Source: Flavobacterium sharifuzzamanii (GTDB lineage: Bacteria > Bacteroidota > Bacteroidia > Flavobacteriales > Flavobacteriaceae). From it: a stretch of DNA of 64,000 nt. This document shows positions 60,236 to 64,000 of the stretch, one piece after another. A program made the translations under genes and the position numbers. How positions within the stretch are numbered: position 1 is the stretch's first letter; each line of letters begins with the position of its first letter. The DNA lies in assembly GCF_003254585.1 (NCBI RefSeq), contig NZ_QJGZ01000041.1, positions 496,001 to 560,000 of the forward strand. Direction: 5' to 3'. The notes below the pieces were generated by a model that was given only the letters and a program-made list of their open reading frames with translations, was not told the origin of the DNA and made no database searches.

Positions 60236-60266
60236 CAAAAAAAAGCTTCTCGTTTGAGAAGCTTTA
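60236..60266 (-). terminator. Terminator of the universal stress gene
   Basis: On the minus strand AAAGCTTCTC, an AAAC loop and GAGAAGCTTT are followed by a T-tract. Confidence 0.9.
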
Positions 60267-60284
60267 AGGGGAAAAGTAATTGTG

Positions 60285-61109
60285 TTAGATTTTTAATGTT
60301 ATAACGGGTTTAACAGCATGATTAACCAAGCCTTCGCTAATGCTTCCGTTAAAGAAATGTGCGAAACCAGTTCTGCCGTGTGTGCACATTCCGATAACAT
60401 CGGCGTTTATTCGGTTAGAGAAATTTATAATTCCTTTTTCAATATTGGTGTCATTATAAATTTGTGTGGTGTAATTGGTGATGTTAAATTCTTTTACAAA
60501 ATCATCCATTGCTTTTTCGCTTACGTGAGTTGGTTTGAAGCTGTTGGGTGTGCAAATAGTAACCAAATGCAGTTTCGAATCAAATAACTTTGTGAAGTTT
60601 AAAAGTTTTTCGAATGGTTTTTTTGCTTCATCAGAAAAATCAGAAGCAAAAACAATATCAGAAGCATTAAAATTTGGAATATTTTTCTTGATGACTAAAA
60701 CAGGAATTTCTGAGTTTCTAACTACTTTTTCTGTGTTGGATCCTATTAAGAGTTCTTCAACACCAGAAGAGCCGTGGGAGCCCATGATAATTAGGTCAAT
60801 ATCGTAATCTTTACTTATTTGTGTTATTCCGTGTATGGGTTTGTCCATTTTTACAATTTCAGTTACCGGAATTCCTTCTAGATAATTTTTAGAAGCAACT
60901 TCGTCTAGCGTTTCGTTTGCTTTCTTCATAAAAAGCATGGTTTCGGGGATGCTGGTTCCGCCCATTATAGCATCGTTTGATTGCTGCGGCAATTCAAGCA
61001 TGTGAAGAAGAATGAGTTCAGAATTGTTCTTTTTTGCGATTTGAGCGGCAACTCTTAAAGCGTCTTCTGCATGTTCTGAGAAGTCGGTAGGTACTAAAAT
61101 TCGTTTCAT
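60285..61109 (-). CDS. Universal stress protein, tandem UspA domains
   Basis: The 274-residue protein consists of two UspA domains. The first (ILVPTDFSEHAEDALRVAAQIA ... LIIMGSHGSSGVEELLIGSNTEKVVRNSEIPVLVI) has the ATP-binding GSHG-S9-GS pattern. The second (IVFASDFSDEAKKPFEKLL ... GMCTHGRTGFAHFFNGSISEGLVNHAVKPVITL) is more degenerate. Tandem Usp proteins bind ATP or AMP and respond to growth arrest and stress. It is transcribed alone, from a start divergent to the rimP promoter. Confidence 0.93.
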   Translation of the reverse strand: MKRILVPTDFSEHAEDALRVAAQIAKKNNSELILLHMLELPQQSNDAIMGGTSIPETMLFMKKANETLDEVASKNYLEGIPVTEIVKMDKPIHGITQISKDYDIDLIIMGSHGSSGVEELLIGSNTEKVVRNSEIPVLVIKKNIPNFNASDIVFASDFSDEAKKPFEKLLNFTKLFDSKLHLVTICTPNSFKPTHVSEKAMDDFVKEFNITNYTTQIYNDTNIEKGIINFSNRINADVIGMCTHGRTGFAHFFNGSISEGLVNHAVKPVITLKI

Positions 61110-61214
61110 GATTTTGAGGGTTAAAAAATATGAATAATTCTATGTTTTAATGCTATTATAAAGATACGGAATTATTTTAGAGCAATCTATTTATTTGATT
61201 TATAAAAAAAACAC

Positions 61215-61277
61215 TATATTTGCACTGTTATTTATTAAAATCTAAATAATGAGGGGACTAAGTGTCCCCTCTTTTTA
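61215..61277 (+). promoter_or_regulatory. rimP-nusA-infB promoter and leader with terminator-like hairpin
   Basis: TATATTTG (61215-61222) gives a start near 61229. GAGGGGAC (61251-61258) and GTCCCCTC (61264-61271) then form an 8-bp stem with a 5-nt loop, followed directly by TTTTT. The hairpin ends 13 bp before the rimP ATG at 61285. It has the form of an intrinsic terminator inside the leader. Confidence 0.75.
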
Positions 61278-61284
61278 TAAAATT

Positions 61285-61749
61285 ATGACATTTAAAGAAA
61301 AAGTAAACGGATTAATTACGGAAGCTCTTCTGGAAAAACCATCAGTCTTTTTGGTTGATTTGGCAGTTTCGGATTCTTTTAAAATTAGTGTTGGTTTAGA
61401 CGGAGATAATGGAGTGGCGCTACAAGACTGTATTGACATTAGTCGTGCAATCGAGAATAATCTGGATCGTGAAGAGCAGGATTTTTCGCTAGAAGTAGCA
61501 TCGGTTGGAGTAGGAACTCCTCTTAAAATGATAAGACAATACAAGAAAAATGTTGGTAGAACGTTGATTGTTACCACAAATACAGAAAAAATAGAAGCAG
61601 AATTAGTAGAAGCTAATGATGTTTTTATAATTTTGTCTTGGAAAGCAAGAGAACCGAAAAAAGTAGGAAAAGGAAAAGAAACAGTTCAAAAAGAGCAACA
61701 AATACCTTATACAGAAATTAAAGAGGCAGTTGTTACGGTAACATTTTAA
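61285..61749 (+). CDS. rimP: Ribosome maturation factor RimP
   Basis: The 154-residue protein has the RimP two-domain pattern: VFLVDLAVSDSFKISVGLDGDNGVALQDCIDISRAIE, EEQDFSLEVASVGVGTPLKMIRQY and a C-terminal SH3-like part (IPYTEIKEAVVTVTF). It assists assembly of the 30S subunit. The frame is open to 61249, but that part lies in the leader hairpin; the ATG at 61285 (MTFKEKVNGL) is the start. The nusA gene follows 19 bp on. Confidence 0.95.
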   Translation: MTFKEKVNGLITEALLEKPSVFLVDLAVSDSFKISVGLDGDNGVALQDCIDISRAIENNLDREEQDFSLEVASVGVGTPLKMIRQYKKNVGRTLIVTTNTEKIEAELVEANDVFIILSWKAREPKKVGKGKETVQKEQQIPYTEIKEAVVTVTF

Positions 61750-61768
61750 TTTTAATTAAAAAATTCGC

Positions 61769-63022
61769 ATGGAAAATTTAGCATTAATCGATTCATTCTC
61801 AGAGTTTAAAGACAATAAACTTATTGATCGTGTAACGCTTATGGCAATTTTAGAGGACGTATTTAGAAATGCATTAAAGAAAAAATACGGTTCAGATGAA
61901 AATTTCGATATCATTATAAACCCTGATAAAGGAGATATGGAAATTTGGAGAAGAAGAGTAATTGTTGCTGATGAGGATCTTGATTTTGAAAATGAGGAAA
62001 TTACATTGACTGAAGCAAGAAAAATTGAAGCGGATTTTGAAATTGGTGAAGAGGTTTCTGAAGAAGTAAAGTTGATTGATTTAGGAAGAAGAGCTATCTT
62101 AGCGCTTCGCCAGAATCTTATATCTAAAATTCACGAACACGATAATACAAACTTATACAAACAGTTTAAAGATATTATCGGGGATATTTATACAGCCGAA
62201 GTGCACCACGTACGTCCTAGAGTAGTTATCTTGGTTGATGATGAAGGAAATGAGATTGTGCTTCCAAAAGAAAAACAAATTCCGTCAGATTTCTTCCGTA
62301 AAGGAGATAATGTTCGTGGAATCATTGAAAGCGTTGAATTAAAAGGAAATAAACCTCAAATTATTATGTCTAGAACCTCAGAAAAGTTCTTGGAGAAATT
62401 ATTTGAGCAAGAAATTCCAGAAGTTTTTGATGGTTTAATTACGGTTAAAAACGTAGTTCGTATTCCAGGTGAAAAAGCAAAAGTAGCTGTTGATTCTTAC
62501 GATGATAGAATTGATCCAGTTGGAGCTTGTGTGGGAATGAAGGGTTCTCGTATTCACGGAATTGTTCGCGAATTAGGAAATGAAAATATTGATGTAATCA
62601 ATTATACAAACAATATTCAATTATTTATAACAAGAGCTTTAAGCCCTGCTAAAGTTTCTTCAATCAAAATCGATGAAGATAACAAACGAGCTGAAGTGTT
62701 CTTGAAATTAGAAGAGGTTTCTAAAGCAATTGGTAGAGGTGGTCACAATATCAAATTAGCTGGTCAGTTGACAGGTTATGAGTTAGATGTTATTCGTGAA
62801 GGAGATGTTGCCGGTACTGTTGCAGATGAAGACGATGTTGAATTAACAGAGTTCTCAGATGAGATCGAAGAGTGGGTAATTGAAGAGTTTGCAAAAATCG
62901 GTTTAGATACTGCGAAAAGTATCTTGAAACACGACGTAGAAGATTTAGTAAGAAGAACAGACTTAGAAGAGGAAACGATTCTAGATGTTATGAAGATACT
63001 AAAAGAAGAGTTTGATAATTAA
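61769..63022 (+). CDS. nusA: Transcription factor NusA
   Basis: The 417-residue protein has the N-terminal RNA-polymerase-binding domain (1-125), an S1 domain (GDIYTAEVHHVRPRVVILVDDEGNEIVLPKEKQIPSDFFRKGD) and two KH domains (IDPVGACVGMKGSRIHGIV, SKAIGRGGHNIKLAGQL). A short acidic helix-hairpin-helix end follows, and the long acidic repeats of E. coli NusA are missing. It governs pausing, termination and antitermination. It lies in the usual rimP-nusA-infB order. Confidence 0.97.
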   Translation: MENLALIDSFSEFKDNKLIDRVTLMAILEDVFRNALKKKYGSDENFDIIINPDKGDMEIWRRRVIVADEDLDFENEEITLTEARKIEADFEIGEEVSEEVKLIDLGRRAILALRQNLISKIHEHDNTNLYKQFKDIIGDIYTAEVHHVRPRVVILVDDEGNEIVLPKEKQIPSDFFRKGDNVRGIIESVELKGNKPQIIMSRTSEKFLEKLFEQEIPEVFDGLITVKNVVRIPGEKAKVAVDSYDDRIDPVGACVGMKGSRIHGIVRELGNENIDVINYTNNIQLFITRALSPAKVSSIKIDEDNKRAEVFLKLEEVSKAIGRGGHNIKLAGQLTGYELDVIREGDVAGTVADEDDVELTEFSDEIEEWVIEEFAKIGLDTAKSILKHDVEDLVRRTDLEEETILDVMKILKEEFDN

Positions 63023-63080
63023 GCAATAGCTTACATCTGCTCTAACAACACAACGAAAAAGGTAATAATAAAAAGGTTAT

Positions 63081-64000
63081 ATGTCTGAAGAGAGAGTAAT
63101 AAGAATAAACAAGGTTTTAAGGGAATTAAATATTTCGTTAGAAAGAGCTGTAGATTATCTAAAAGATAAGGGAATTGCTATTGATGCAAATCCAAATGCA
63201 AAAATTTCTGATAGCGAATTTAATATCCTTCAAAGCCAATTTGCGGGCGATAAGGGGAACAAGGAGGCTTCTAAAGAGGTTGGAGAAGAAAAAAGAAAGG
63301 AAAAAGAAGCATTACGTGTAGAGCGTGAGAAAGAAATTGAAGACAAACGCAGACAAGAAGAAGAGCGTCAAAAACAGCAAGAAATAATTAAAGCAAGAGC
63401 AGTCGTTTCCGGGCCTGTACAAGTTGGTAAAATTGACTTAAATCCAAAAAAACCTGCGATTACTCCTTCTGAGGAAGCAGCTAAGGTTGAAGAACCAAAA
63501 GTTGTTGCTGCGCCTGTGCAGCCAGAAAAACCTGTTCAAAATGAAACAGTAAAATCTGAACCAGTTGTTTCAACTCCTGTTTCTGAAACTAAAAAAGAAG
63601 AACCTATTATTACTGAGAAAAAAGAAGTTAAAGCAGAATCTAAAGTTGCGCAGGAGCCTATCGTGTCTACTGATCCAACAACTTCAGAGGAAACTATTAC
63701 GACTCAATATCAAAAGCTTACTGGAACGACTCTTACAGGTCAGACAATTGATTTATCTCAATTTAATAAACCTAAGAAAAAGAAAGAAGATCCTAAAGCG
63801 GCTCAGAATAAACCTGGAGCTCCTGGAGTTGGCAATAATAATAACGCAAATAAAAACAAGCGTAAAAGAATTGGTCCAAAACCGGGTACGCCTGGTGCGC
63901 CAAAACCTGCGACGGGTAATGCGCCTGGAACTCCAAATCCAAATAAACCTGCTCAAGGTAATAATGGTGGAGGTTTTAATGCTAACAGAAGTCAAAGACC
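63081..64000 (+). CDS. infB: Translation initiation factor IF-2, N-terminal part
   Basis: The frame opens at the ATG at 63081 and runs to the window edge, giving 306 residues. The start (RINKVLRELNISLERAVDYLKDKG) is the IF2_N domain. It is followed by a long charged linker: a Glu/Lys coiled stretch (residues 75-115), a Pro/Val/Glu section (120-210) and a Gly/Asn/Pro-rich section (250-306). The GTPase part lies beyond the window. Its position after nusA confirms the identity. Confidence 0.96.
   Translation, partial: MSEERVIRINKVLRELNISLERAVDYLKDKGIAIDANPNAKISDSEFNILQSQFAGDKGNKEASKEVGEEKRKEKEALRVEREKEIEDKRRQEEERQKQQEIIKARAVVSGPVQVGKIDLNPKKPAITPSEEAAKVEEPKVVAAPVQPEKPVQNETVKSEPVVSTPVSETKKEEPIITEKKEVKAESKVAQEPIVSTDPTTSEETITTQYQKLTGTTLTGQTIDLSQFNKPKKKKEDPKAAQNKPGAPGVGNNNNANKNKRKRIGPKPGTPGAPKPATGNAPGTPNPNKPAQGNNGGGFNANRSQR

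Overview
The window is a stretch of Bacteroidota chromosome, most likely Flavobacterium. The evidence is the low G+C content, the repeated TAnnTTTG-type -7 promoter elements, the near absence of Shine-Dalgarno sequences, and the gene content: a TonB-dependent receptor under a TPP riboswitch, a geranylgeranylglyceryl-phosphate synthase, DUF3127, DUF4301, a DUF2723/GT117 protein and a ThiH-type thiazole route. No transposase, phage gene, integrase, plasmid gene or CRISPR array was seen. Mobile-looking DNA is limited to short intergenic palindromes, one element with perfect inverted ends, and arrays of 7-bp repeats.

Layout. 1-1025: a partial DUF3857-like protein and a small unknown. 1308-2410: a Nudix-derived regulator and a YjbR-like protein. 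2416-5151: an alkylation-repair cluster with an AlkB-like oxygenase, a stand-alone Ada zinc domain, a second 2OG-Fe(II) oxygenase and an AraC-AGT fusion, so that Ada is effectively split. 5336-7491: GNAT, a self-regulated-looking Fic protein, an SMR efflux protein and a zinc-ribbon protein. 7744-11582: a patatin/beta-barrel (type Vd-like) protein and S-adenosylhomocysteinase. 11877-14048: a phosphopantetheinyl transferase, then a truncated haemoglobin/membrane protein pair behind a CRP/FNR-like operator and a Crp-family regulator. 14143-20938: GGGP synthase, PnuC, a kinase-DUF4301 fusion, ArfB, then a TPP riboswitch with its TonB receptor and a Rieske-like lipoprotein. 21098-26367: greA-HIT, an orphan histidine kinase, a flavin reductase, DUF3127, aat and a MOSC protein.

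26364-33530 (minus strand) is a complete thiamin operon, thiS-C-E2-D-E-G-H-F, behind a second TPP riboswitch. Together with the riboswitch-controlled receptor at 18339 it gives the cell both synthesis and uptake of thiamin under one signal. 33607-37782 holds tag, a lipoprotein, a queuosine-precursor transporter and dcp. 37840-40782 is tsf, rpsB and rplM-rpsI. 40926-43743 holds two exported ferritin-like proteins and a LacI regulator; 43780-48265 holds two unknowns and polA.

48512-51303 is the most system-like unexplained unit. A two-component system is flanked by two paralogous Lys/Ala-rich secreted peptides, and the two peptide promoters carry the same 11-bp direct repeat at identical spacings. 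51465-57122 holds a phosphoesterase, a cysteine-less thioredoxin-like protein, a polysaccharide deacetylase and a GT117 protein. Two tandem tRNA-Gln transcription units follow, then an AraC regulator, an aldehyde dehydrogenase and a universal stress protein. The window ends in rimP-nusA-infB. greA and rimP-nusA both have a hairpin with a U-tract in the mRNA leader.
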